64,000 nucleotides of DNA from Acidobacteriota bacterium. Lineage in GTDB: Bacteria > Acidobacteriota > Terriglobia > Acidiferrales > UBA7541. The notes beneath the pieces were generated by a model. The model worked only from the letters and a program-made list of their open reading frames with translations, ran no database searches and had not been told where the DNA came from. Position numbers and translations under genes: made by a program. Shown here piece after piece: positions 37,208 to 46,253 of this stretch; within the stretch, counting starts at the first letter, position 1, and every line of letters begins with the position of its first letter. The stretch is taken from positions 62,001 through 126,000 of the forward strand of contig QHYH01000081.1 of the NCBI GenBank assembly GCA_003223215.1, in the 5' to 3' direction.

Positions 37208-39637
37208 ATGGCAGCTCCGTCAGCAGGCTGGTGGCAAAGGCGGGGCTTGTTCGGCCTCTACGAACTGCTGCAGTCGTGGTGGCGGCACCGCATCTCGTTC
37301 CTTCTCAGCCTGAGCATTACGCTCGCCGCGCTCACGAGCTACTACCTGGTTTTTCTGCAGGAAACGAGGACCCCGCTCTCCGAACTCGTCCAGCGTCTGG
37401 AACTCGACACGCTCGACACCCGCTTCCGTTATCGTCCCGCGCGATTCGCACACCCTGACTCGCGCATCGCCATCGTGGATATCGACCAGAAGGCGCAGGA
37501 AGTTTTGGGGCGCTGGCCGTTCTCGCGGATCTATTTTGCAACATTGCTCGACGCCCTTCACGAGGACGGGGCGGCTGTCGCGGCCTTTGACATCACCTTC
37601 AGCAAACCGGATCAAACTGCGGCGCCACTTCGTTCGCTTGCGGCTTCGCTCGAAGACCGCCGGCAAAACCGTGAACCTGTCGACCCCAAGGTTATCGGGG
37701 AGATAAACCGGCTCGTTGCCGAATACGATGCCGACACAAAGTTTGCCGCCGCCATCCGACGTTTTGGCCCGGTCATTCTTGGCAACTATTTCCTGTTTAC
37801 GCCGGCGGACCTTCAGGGACTCAGCGATCGGACGCTCGACGCCTATGCCAACCAGATCTCGTTCTTCGCGTTTCCGCCGGCGCATGCGATGCGGCCGGAA
37901 TCCGGGAAACAAGACAAGTTGAACCTGATCGAGGATTTCGCAGCAGCCAGATTGCTGCCGCGCGGCGCGGAAGCGAATTTGGACGCTCTTACCTCCGCGA
38001 TGCGGGGCGACACCTCCTGGACCGGGTTCTTTAATTTTCCGCCGGACAGCGACGGAGTGGTCCGCCGCGCCACGCTGGTGCTACCGTACGGGCGCTCGCA
38101 AAATCCCGACGAGTGGGATCTCTATTCCTCGCTGGACCTCGTCGCTGCCCGGGCCCTGATTGGCCGGGAGGCGCAAGACAGCAATCTCTTCTACGGCCCG
38201 ACGGGCATTTGGAAGATTTCTCTCGGAAGCAAGGCGGCGATTTACCCCGACGGCCGCGGCCAGTTGCTTATCAACTACGAGGGCCCTTGGGGAACTTTTC
38301 CGCACTACTCGATCGCGGATGTTCTCGAGCGAAAATGTGCGCCGGGAACATTCCGGGGGAAGCTGGTGCTGGTCGGCGCAACGGCCACGGGGATCGGAGA
38401 CCTCCGCGCAACGCCCTTTGGCGGCGCGAATTTTCCCGGGGTGGAAATCCACGCCAACGTCGTGGACAACATCCTCAACGACCGCTTCTTGCGGCGAGGC
38501 GCGAAACAGGCGCTCATCGACGTGCTGCTGATTTTCGCTTTCGGCATTCCGCTGGGGATCTGGATGGCGCTCGTATCGCCGCGCTGGATGTGGTTTGGCG
38601 CTTTCCTGTTTGCGCCTTTGGTTGGGGTGGATTACTGGACGTTTTTGCACGGCTGGTGGCTCAACTTCACCGTGCCCGCGGTGACGCTCGCGTCCAACGT
38701 TTTGCTGGTTTCTCTTTATCGGTCGCTCGTTGAAGAAAAGGAAAAGCGCCGCGTGCGCGCGGCGTTCGGCCAATACCTCAGCCCGGAAGTGATCCGCAGA
38801 TTGCTCGTGAATCGGCGGCTGGTCGAGCCAAAGAAAACGGAAATCACCGTGATGTTCAGCGATATTCGGGGCTTCACGACGATTTCGGAAAAACTCGACG
38901 CCCAGGAATTGGCGCTTTTTCTGAACCAGTACCTCTCGGACATGACCAGCCTGGTTTTCGATCACCACGGCACGCTCGATAAATATATCGGCGACGCGGT
39001 CATGGCTTTCTGGGGCGCGCCCTTCGAAGAACCGGGGCACGCGGCGAAGGCTTGCAAAGCCGCACTGAAGATGATGGACCGCGTCCGCGAGTTGCAAAAA
39101 CAGTGGACGGCGGAAGGAAAGCCGCATCTCGATATCGGCATCGGCCTGAACACCGGCATGGCCAGCGTGGGCAACATGGGTTCGGCGCTGCGTTATGGGT
39201 ATACGGCGCTCGGCGATGCCGTGAATCTGGCCTCCCGGCTGGAAGGGCTGAACAAAGACTACGGCACGCACATTATCGTAAATGAATCGACCTACCAGGC
39301 CGCGAAAGAAAGCGGCTTCCTGTTTCGCGAGCTGGATCTGATTCGCGTCAAGGGCAAGCTCCAGCCGGTCACCATTTGGGAGCTCATCGGCCGCGAGGGA
39401 GAGGATACCGTCTACGGCGCGCCGGAAGAGGCTCGCTCTCGAGTCGAGCTTTTCCAGAGCGCTCGCGCTCTCTACGGCAGGCGCCGGTGGCAGGCTGCGC
39501 AGCAGGCGTTCCAAGAAATTCTCGACAAGTGGGGGGACGACGGCCCTTCGCGTGCCTACTGGAAACGCTGCCAGGAATACCTCTTCGCAGAGCCGCCCGC
39601 GACCTGGGACGGCGTGTTCACGATGACCCACAAATAG
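37208..39637 (+). CDS. CHASE2-domain class III adenylate cyclase
   Basis: An 809-residue membrane cyclase. After one N-terminal helix (LLSLSITLAALTSYYLVF), a large extracytoplasmic CHASE2 domain (about 50-420; RIAIVDIDQKAQEVLGRWPFSR) is followed by three short-spaced membrane helices (about 430-500) and the cyclase domain (about 540-725). Metal-binding Asp residues lie in MFSDIRGFT and YIGDAVMAFWG; the purine-specifying Lys is in LDKYIGD, while the partner position reads Thr in GYTALGDAVNLASRLEGLN, as in class IIIb enzymes that make cAMP. A short TPR-like C-terminus follows. It is the last gene of the PP2C / FHA operon, 12 bp after the FHA stop. Confidence 0.9.
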   Translation: MAAPSAGWWQRRGLFGLYELLQSWWRHRISFLLSLSITLAALTSYYLVFLQETRTPLSELVQRLELDTLDTRFRYRPARFAHPDSRIAIVDIDQKAQEVLGRWPFSRIYFATLLDALHEDGAAVAAFDITFSKPDQTAAPLRSLAASLEDRRQNREPVDPKVIGEINRLVAEYDADTKFAAAIRRFGPVILGNYFLFTPADLQGLSDRTLDAYANQISFFAFPPAHAMRPESGKQDKLNLIEDFAAARLLPRGAEANLDALTSAMRGDTSWTGFFNFPPDSDGVVRRATLVLPYGRSQNPDEWDLYSSLDLVAARALIGREAQDSNLFYGPTGIWKISLGSKAAIYPDGRGQLLINYEGPWGTFPHYSIADVLERKCAPGTFRGKLVLVGATATGIGDLRATPFGGANFPGVEIHANVVDNILNDRFLRRGAKQALIDVLLIFAFGIPLGIWMALVSPRWMWFGAFLFAPLVGVDYWTFLHGWWLNFTVPAVTLASNVLLVSLYRSLVEEKEKRRVRAAFGQYLSPEVIRRLLVNRRLVEPKKTEITVMFSDIRGFTTISEKLDAQELALFLNQYLSDMTSLVFDHHGTLDKYIGDAVMAFWGAPFEEPGHAAKACKAALKMMDRVRELQKQWTAEGKPHLDIGIGLNTGMASVGNMGSALRYGYTALGDAVNLASRLEGLNKDYGTHIIVNESTYQAAKESGFLFRELDLIRVKGKLQPVTIWELIGREGEDTVYGAPEEARSRVELFQSARALYGRRRWQAAQQAFQEILDKWGDDGPSRAYWKRCQEYLFAEPPATWDGVFTMTHK

Positions 39638-39824
39638 AGCTTCCGCCGGTACCGCTGCTCGGGATGTTCCGCCTCCCGCCGAAGTAAATAGGGTGCCAGC
39701 CGTGCTGATGGAAGGCGCAAGGCCAAGCTGTTAATTGTGTGTTTAGGTTGCGTCTACGATGATAGCTTCCCGAGACTGCTTGCTCCGTGAACCATTCAGG
39801 AAGCAAGCCTTCGGGAGAAAATCC

Positions 39825-40292
39825 ATGAGCCTTCTGCGAACGACGAATCTTGCTGCGCTAGCTTGCCTGTTTGTCGCTGGAGTGGTCTCTGCTCAAGAAA
39901 AGAAGATCAAAAGATCAGACCTGCCGCCCGCCGTTGAAAAGACGGCGGCGGAGGTCAGCAAGGGCGCGACCATCAAGGGATTTTCCAAAGAAACAGAAAA
40001 CGGCAAGACCACTTACGAAGTAGAAATGGTAGTGAACGGACACACCAAAGACGTGGAAGTCGACGCTAATGGAGCAATCCTCGAGGTGGAGGAACAGGTC
40101 GAGATGGACTCACTGCCTGCCGACGTGAAAGCAGGACTCAACGCCAAAGCGGGTCGCGGCAGGATTCTGAAGGTCGAATCGCTCGTGAAAAACGGCCAGC
40201 TTGTGGCGTACGAGGCCAAAGTGGAAACGGCGGGCAAGAAATCGGAGATGCAAGTCGGTCCGGACGGTAGACCGCTCGACCACCAAGAATAA
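39825..40292 (+). CDS. Small exported PepSY-like protein
   Basis: A 155-residue protein with signal peptide (LACLFVAGVVSAQ) from ATG 39825, preceded by GGGAGA. The mature part has two PepSY-like repeats of helix plus strands (PPAVEKTAAEVSKGATIKGFSKE... GHTKDVEVDANGAILEVEEQ; PADVKAGLNAKAGRGRILKVESL... KKSEMQVGPDGRPL). Such domains are thought to inhibit peptidases or modulate partners in the envelope. Single gene; it sits between the cyclase and the ABC genes. Confidence 0.7.
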   Translation: MSLLRTTNLAALACLFVAGVVSAQEKKIKRSDLPPAVEKTAAEVSKGATIKGFSKETENGKTTYEVEMVVNGHTKDVEVDANGAILEVEEQVEMDSLPADVKAGLNAKAGRGRILKVESLVKNGQLVAYEAKVETAGKKSEMQVGPDGRPLDHQE

Positions 40293-40355
40293 GAACGATT
40301 TGCCTGGCCAGAGAGGGCGCTGGTTCAACACCAGGACCCAGGGCTCAGCACAGAC

Positions 40356-41798
40356 ATGGCGGTTGGAACCCTATACGTCGAGGAACTCAAAGCCACCATG
40401 CGCGGTCGCTTTGCGTGGCTTGGCGCCGGCGTCATGCTGCTGGCGGTCGGCTGCGTGGCGACCGTGGGGACGCAGGATACTTGGCTTGACGGCTACGGCA
40501 TCATCGCGTACTTCCTGGTGCCCCTGGCTTTCATCCCGCTCGCGGCCGTGTTTCTCGCTAGCCCTCGCGCGAATCGGTTTGTGGAGAGCGTATTCACGGC
40601 GCCGGTGGAACGCCGTGATTGGCTGGCGGCCAAAATCTTGGTGCTTGTGACCATAGCGGCCGCCTACTACGTGGCACTGCTTCCGATGATGCTCGTCTAT
40701 ACGCATCATGTGGGCCTGCCGTTGCTGTTGCGGAAGTTGCTCGTCTGGGCTCCGTGTTTGCTTCTCACGAGTATCGCCATCGGCGCCCTAATCGGCGTGC
40801 TCTTCATTGGCCAGACCATCGTTGCTCCTGCGGCCACGGGCATGGGGGTGCTCCTGGCGTATGCCGGTTTCGTTCCGCTCCAGGAACTGCTGGTCGCGCA
40901 GGGCAACGGCGCGACGCGCACAGGCCACCTGACTCTGGCGAGCCCCGCGGTTTTGCTGAAGAACGCTTTCGCGTTCACGCTCGCCGTCGGCAGTATTCCC
41001 GCTACCACCACGCGCACGTGGATCGCTGCCGCGCTCGTGGTCATTGTTGCGCTGGCGCTTGCTGCGTGGGTGTTTCTCCGGGCGCAAGGCGTTGAAACCT
41101 GGGAAGCCACCCGCGCGCAACGCTGGACCATCGCGATCGGGATCCTGGCACTCGTCCTGATGCCCGTGACCATCGCGGACACCAACTACGACGCCCCTGC
41201 CCCGCACGGGACCAACGCTCCGTCGATCCAGCGCCTGTTCGCTCGTGCCGGCAGCAGCCTGGCGCTGACGTTGCCTGGCAGTCCGCCGCCCGCACGGTGT
41301 TGCGGCACCATCCTGAATCGCGACGAATGGCCGCCGTTCGGCACGGACGAACCTACGCGGCGGGATCTCCTGGTTTTGCTGCCCGTCGACGCCACCCAGC
41401 GCATTACGGACCTGCACATCCAGATCGCAGGAGAAAGCGGACTGGAAGTGAGCGCCAATCCGCAAGGGCTTTCTCCCGCGCCTGAAGCCCTTGAGACGCG
41501 CACCTACGCGAATGACTCCGGCCCGGCAGCCGCCGATGGCCACCACGTTGTCACCGGCTGGGTGGCGCGCGTTGCGGTTACGTTAACTCCCACGCGGCCT
41601 TGGGACATAGGCGGCGATCGCTATCCTCTGCGTGTCGCCGCGACGTACCAGGTTGCCGGCGAAAGTCGGACGTTCTCGGCCCGGGCCGCCGTCGACGCGC
41701 AAGTGTCGAGCGCTATCTACGAAATGGGCGTCGCTTCGTTGATTTTCCCCATCGTCTGTTTTGGCCGGGCCTACCGGCGCTGGCGTCTGACGCGATGA
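40356..41798 (+). CDS. ABC-2 type exporter membrane subunit with large extracytoplasmic domain
   Basis: A 480-residue membrane protein, partner of the ATPase that overlaps its stop. About six hydrophobic segments occupy residues 20-240 (for example WLGAGVMLLAVGCVATVG, AYFLVPLAFIPLAAVFLAS, LVTIAAAYYVALLPMMLVY). A helix near 270 (WTIAIGILALVLMPVTIA) leads to a roughly 160-residue soluble part (residues 285-445) and a final helix (MGVASLIFPIVCFG). ABC-2 permeases usually lack this C-terminal extra domain. Substrate is unknown. Confidence 0.75.
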   Translation: MAVGTLYVEELKATMRGRFAWLGAGVMLLAVGCVATVGTQDTWLDGYGIIAYFLVPLAFIPLAAVFLASPRANRFVESVFTAPVERRDWLAAKILVLVTIAAAYYVALLPMMLVYTHHVGLPLLLRKLLVWAPCLLLTSIAIGALIGVLFIGQTIVAPAATGMGVLLAYAGFVPLQELLVAQGNGATRTGHLTLASPAVLLKNAFAFTLAVGSIPATTTRTWIAAALVVIVALALAAWVFLRAQGVETWEATRAQRWTIAIGILALVLMPVTIADTNYDAPAPHGTNAPSIQRLFARAGSSLALTLPGSPPPARCCGTILNRDEWPPFGTDEPTRRDLLVLLPVDATQRITDLHIQIAGESGLEVSANPQGLSPAPEALETRTYANDSGPAAADGHHVVTGWVARVAVTLTPTRPWDIGGDRYPLRVAATYQVAGESRTFSARAAVDAQVSSAIYEMGVASLIFPIVCFGRAYRRWRLTR

Positions 41799-42568
41799 GT
41801 GCTTTGATCGAATACGCGATTGAGATGGAGGGCCTGACTCGGCGTTTTGGCGACTTCGTCGCGGTGGACCACGTCACGTTAAAGATTCCGAAGGGCCAAA
41901 TCTATGGATTCCTCGGTTTGAACGGCGCAGGAAAGACGACGACCATCCGCATGCTCACCACGCTCCTGCCACCGAGCGGGGGCAGGGCGAAGCTGTGGGG
42001 GCACGACGTGGTCAGAGAACCTCTCGCCGTCCGCAAGCTCGTAGGGCTTGTAAGCGACGAGACCAGCGAGAGTCAATCGACCTGGACGGCGCGCGAGTAC
42101 CTCTCCTACTTTGCCCGGATCCGCCGCCTGGCGAATCCTCGCGAGGAAGTCGAGCGAATCCTGGACGATGTTGGCCTAGCGGCCAAGTTTCGACCGAAAC
42201 GGATCGGCACCTATAGCACGGGCATGAAACGAAGGGTGGAGATCGCGCGCGCCCTCATGGGCCGCCCAAAAGTACTTTTCCTGGACGAGCCCACGCGTGG
42301 GCTCGACCTGCCGGCTAAACGCGACATGTGGAGGCTCTTGCAGAGGCTTGCGGCCACAGAAAACGTCACCACGTTTCTCAGCAGCCATGATGCACAGGAA
42401 ATCCGGAGCCTCTCGAGCGAGATCAGCGTGATCGCCAGGGGCCGGCTGGTTCATACGGGCGCAACGCGCGAACTGGGCGCCGACATCGACGCCTTCGAGG
42501 AGCGCCTGGTCGGGATGCTGACACAGTCCGAGCCGAGCGAGCCAGCCGGCTTGCCTTTCCGAGAATAA
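41795..42568 (+). CDS. ABC transporter ATP-binding protein
   Basis: A 257-residue ATPase whose ATG 41795 overlaps the permease stop as ATGA, so translation is coupled. Motifs: Walker A LNGAGKTTTIR, Q loop at DETSE, signature region YSTGMKRRVEIARAL (Cys-less variant of LSGGQ as found in ABC-2 exporters), Walker B VLFLDEPTRGLD, and H loop FLSSHD. It powers the ABC-2 exporter next to it. Confidence 0.93.
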   Translation: MSALIEYAIEMEGLTRRFGDFVAVDHVTLKIPKGQIYGFLGLNGAGKTTTIRMLTTLLPPSGGRAKLWGHDVVREPLAVRKLVGLVSDETSESQSTWTAREYLSYFARIRRLANPREEVERILDDVGLAAKFRPKRIGTYSTGMKRRVEIARALMGRPKVLFLDEPTRGLDLPAKRDMWRLLQRLAATENVTTFLSSHDAQEIRSLSSEISVIARGRLVHTGATRELGADIDAFEERLVGMLTQSEPSEPAGLPFRE

Positions 42569-42979
42569 GCGGGCAGCGCTAAGGAAGTTCCGATCGTTCT
42601 GCTCGTCGGCTCTTCCGCCCCAGCAACCTCCGAAGTGCAAAGTCCCGACCAAATTGGATGGAGCCATGGGTGTGCCCTATGTCAAAATGGTGGCATCGAA
42701 TGACTTATCGCAGCACGAGATTCGTGGATCTGTTGCTGCCCGGGCGTTAGCGTTGGTTTGCAGGGCGCGCCCGTTCGATCTTGGGCGTTGACTAAGGGAA
42801 GCCGCGCCGTTTGGAACCTGGGAGATTGTGGCCAGCCGAATGGTCCTTTAAAGGTCGCCCGGGTCGTACCCAAAACATGGCCCCAAGGAATCTAATAGCG
42901 CAAGGCAAGAGAAGCCACCCTGCCCATTGTAAACAGGGCGCGGATCACGCGTTCTGACGAGGAGAAAGAGAAGTAGGTT
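42569..42979. other. Intergenic region upstream of the RND efflux set
   Basis: About 410 bp without a supported ORF. It probably carries the RND promoter, but no TetR or MarR type regulator gene and no clear operator palindrome are seen here. Confidence 0.45.
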
Positions 42980-45900
42980 ATGTGGATTGTCCGATTGGCA
43001 CTACGCAGGCCATACACCTTCGTGGTGCTGGCGCTTGCCATTATTCTGGTCACCCCGCTCGTGCTGATGCGCACGCCCACGGACATTTTCCCGGAAATCA
43101 ACATCCCCGTGGTGACCATCGCCTGGACCTATACGGGGCTCTCGCCGCTCGAGATGGAGCGGCGCGTCACCTCGACCATCGAACGCGGCGCGACGACCAT
43201 GGTCAACGATATCGAGCACCTGGAGTCGCAATCCCTTCCCGGCATGACCATCATCAAGCTCTTTTTTCATCCGCGAGCCAATATCTCTACGGCGCTGGCG
43301 CAAACGGCCGCCGCCACCGAGACGATGATGAAGTGGCTTCCGCCGGGCGCCACTCCACCGCTCGTGATCATTTACTCCGCTTCGACCGTTCCGGTCATTC
43401 AAATCGGACTCACCAGCGACACCATGAGCGAGCAGGAGCTGTTCGACCTCGGCACCACCTATCTTCGTCCCAAGTTCACCACCGTGCCCGGCGCGGCCAT
43501 TCCCTGGCCGTACGGTGGAAAGCAGCGTTTCATCTCGGTGGATATCGATTCCGCGGCTTTGCAATCGAAGGGCCTCTCTCCCGTGGATATCGTGAACGCC
43601 ATGAACCAGCAGAACCTCATCTTGCCGACGGGAACCGCAAAGCTCGGCCAGCTGGAGTACAACGTGGAGATGAACGGGAGCCCGCGCACCGTGGCGGAGC
43701 TCAACGATCTGCCGGTCAAAAGCGTGAACGGTAGCACCATTTACATGAAGGAAGTGGCGCACGTCCGCGACGGCTTTTCCCCGCAGACCAACATCGTGCG
43801 CGCCAATGGACGGCGCGGCGTGATCATGAGCATTCTGAAGACGGGCGGCACTTCCACGCTGGAAGTGGTTTCCCGCGTCAAAGAAATTCTGCAATACTAC
43901 TCTGGGGCCTTGCCGGAAGGCTTGCACGTTACGACTTTTTTTGATCAGTCGCTGTTTGTGCGCGCGGCCATCCAGGGCGTGATCCGTGAAGCGCTGATTG
44001 CTGCTTGCCTAACCGCGGTCATGATTCTGCTTTTCCTCGGGAACTGGAAAAGCACGCTGATCATCGCCATCTCCATTCCTTTGTCCATCCTGGTGAGCGT
44101 CATCGCCCTGGGCGCCTTGGGAGAAACGATCAACATCATGACTTTGGGGGGCCTGGCGCTTGCCGTCGGCATCCTGGTCGACGACGCCACCGTGGAGATT
44201 GAAAACATCAACCGCAACCTGGCCATGGGAAAAGAGACCATGCAGGCCATCCTGGACGGCGCAGCGCAAATTGCCGTGCCGGCGTTCGTTTCGACGATTT
44301 GCATTTGCATCGTATTCATTCCGATGTTCTTCCTGTCCGGCGTCGCGAAATTCCTCTTTGTGCCCCTCGCCGAAGCGGTGATTTTCGCCATGCTTGCTTC
44401 GTATTTCTGGTCGCGAACCATCGTGCCTACCCTGGCGATGTACCTTCTTTCCGCGGAAGACGAATATCGCGCCGACGAGCATGTCGGCGAAAAAATGGGA
44501 TTCTTCCGCCGGTACCAGCAGGGATTCGAGCAGCGCTTTGAGGCTTTCCGGGATGGCTACCGGCGCGCGCTCGCGACCGCCTTGCATCACTCCTGGCTAT
44601 TTACCGGGTGCTTTCTCGGCTTTTGTGTTCTGTCCGGAGGGCTCACTTTTGTGATCGGCCGTGATTATTTTCCGAGCGTGGACGCGGGCCAGATTCGCCT
44701 GCACATGCGCGCCCGTTCCGGGCTGCGGATCGAAGAGACCGCGCGGCTGGCGGACCAGGTGGAAACCGCCGTCAAGGAAATCATTCCCAAGAGGGATTTG
44801 GTCACCATTCTCGACAATATCGGTTTGCCGTACAGCAGCATCAACATGACCTACAGCAATGCGGGCACCATCGGCACATCCGACGCCGAGATTCTCCTGC
44901 AGTTGAAAAAGGATCGCGGAAGCTCGACCGAAGCCTACATCCGGGGACTTCGCGAATTGCTGCCCCAGCGGTTCCCGTCGACGCAGTTTTTCTTCCAGCC
45001 GCCCGACATCGTGTCCCAGATCCTGAATTTCGGCATGCCCGCGCCCATCGACATCGAGGTTATGGGACAAAATCTGGTAGGCAACTATCAAATTGCAGAA
45101 AAGCTCGTGACCGAGATCCAGCACATCCCCGGAGCCGTCGACGTGCACGTGCAACAAGCTTTCGACGATCCCACCCTGCACATGGAGATTGACCGCACGC
45201 GCGCCCAGTCGGTCGGATTGCAGGCCCGGGACATTGCGCAGAACCTGCTGGTCTCGCTGAGTTCGAGCTTCCAGACGGCTCCCGTCCTCTGGATGGACCC
45301 GAAAAACGGCGCCACTTACCAAGTGGCGGTGCAAACTCCGCAATACCGGGTTGACTCGATGCAGGCGCTCGCGAACACTCCGGTCACCGGCGCCGGCGCG
45401 TCTGGCTCAGACCAGCCGCCGCAGATTCTTGGCAACCTGGTAAGCATTTCCTCGGCCATGCGGCCCGCGGTCGTGTCCCACTACGACATCGAGCCGCTGA
45501 TCAACGTTTACGCTGCCGTGGACGGGCGGGACCTCGGCGCGGTTTCCGACGAAATCGCGGAGCGCGTCCACGACATCGAGAAGGAACTGCCACGAGGCAG
45601 CCACATCACCGTTCGCGGCCAGGTACAAACGATGAAATATTCGTTCCAGGGTCTCGCTCTCGGGCTTGTTGGCGCGATCGTTTTGGCCTACCTGTTGATC
45701 GTTGTGAATTTCCAGTCGTGGCTCGATCCGTTCATCATCATCACCGCCCTGCCCGGGGCGCTGGCCGGCATCTGCTGGATGCTGTTCCTCACGCACACGA
45801 CGTTGAGTGTGCCTTCGATGATTGGCGCGATCATGTGCATGGGCGTGGCCACAGCGAACAGCATCCTGGTGGTTTCTTTCGCGCGCGAGCAGATGGAGGA

Positions 45901-46180
45901 AGGAAAGCCCGCCCGGCAAGCTGCGCTCGAAGCGGGATTTGTGCGCATTCGCCCGGTCATCATGACCGCGCTCGCGATGATCATCGGGATGGTTCCACTG
46001 GCCATCGGTCTCGGTGAAGGCGGCGAGCAGAATGCTCCTCTCGGCCGCGCGGTGATCGGCGGCCTGATTTTTGCGACTTTCGCCACGCTGTTCTTCGTTC
46101 CCACGGTGTTTTCCATCATCCACGGGCGGCGGGAGCGCCGCAGGGGTCTGGAAACAGCCACCGCTCCGGTAATACCCTGA
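42980..46180 (+). CDS. RND-family efflux pump inner-membrane subunit (AcrB/HAE1-like)
   Basis: A 1066-residue transporter of normal family length. Twelve helices in the RND pattern: first helix TFVVLALAIILVTPLVLM, then a big periplasmic loop, then the proton-relay segment GILVDDATVEIENI where the two Asp correspond to those of AcrB. Substrate-binding loops follow (YFPSVDAGQIRLHMRARSG; LDNIGLPYSSINM), and the second half repeats the pattern (LLIVVNFQSWLDPFIIITALPGALAG). It is the first gene of a three-gene set whose order pump, adaptor, channel is the reverse of the usual adaptor-first order. Substrate unknown. Confidence 0.93.
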   Translation: MWIVRLALRRPYTFVVLALAIILVTPLVLMRTPTDIFPEINIPVVTIAWTYTGLSPLEMERRVTSTIERGATTMVNDIEHLESQSLPGMTIIKLFFHPRANISTALAQTAAATETMMKWLPPGATPPLVIIYSASTVPVIQIGLTSDTMSEQELFDLGTTYLRPKFTTVPGAAIPWPYGGKQRFISVDIDSAALQSKGLSPVDIVNAMNQQNLILPTGTAKLGQLEYNVEMNGSPRTVAELNDLPVKSVNGSTIYMKEVAHVRDGFSPQTNIVRANGRRGVIMSILKTGGTSTLEVVSRVKEILQYYSGALPEGLHVTTFFDQSLFVRAAIQGVIREALIAACLTAVMILLFLGNWKSTLIIAISIPLSILVSVIALGALGETINIMTLGGLALAVGILVDDATVEIENINRNLAMGKETMQAILDGAAQIAVPAFVSTICICIVFIPMFFLSGVAKFLFVPLAEAVIFAMLASYFWSRTIVPTLAMYLLSAEDEYRADEHVGEKMGFFRRYQQGFEQRFEAFRDGYRRALATALHHSWLFTGCFLGFCVLSGGLTFVIGRDYFPSVDAGQIRLHMRARSGLRIEETARLADQVETAVKEIIPKRDLVTILDNIGLPYSSINMTYSNAGTIGTSDAEILLQLKKDRGSSTEAYIRGLRELLPQRFPSTQFFFQPPDIVSQILNFGMPAPIDIEVMGQNLVGNYQIAEKLVTEIQHIPGAVDVHVQQAFDDPTLHMEIDRTRAQSVGLQARDIAQNLLVSLSSSFQTAPVLWMDPKNGATYQVAVQTPQYRVDSMQALANTPVTGAGASGSDQPPQILGNLVSISSAMRPAVVSHYDIEPLINVYAAVDGRDLGAVSDEIAERVHDIEKELPRGSHITVRGQVQTMKYSFQGLALGLVGAIVLAYLLIVVNFQSWLDPFIIITALPGALAGICWMLFLTHTTLSVPSMIGAIMCMGVATANSILVVSFAREQMEEGKPARQAALEAGFVRIRPVIMTALAMIIGMVPLAIGLGEGGEQNAPLGRAVIGGLIFATFATLFFVPTVFSIIHGRRERRRGLETATAPVIP

Positions 46181-46253
46181 TGGGCGTGCGGAGCGAATTC
46201 GCATCCCGGAGCAAGTTCGGCAGACGCAGTTTGCAATGCAGTACGGAGTTGAG

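Noticed and set aside
38081..39631. 516-residue minus-strand ORF
   Set aside because: Antisense of the cyclase domain; no motif, composition typical of shadow frames.
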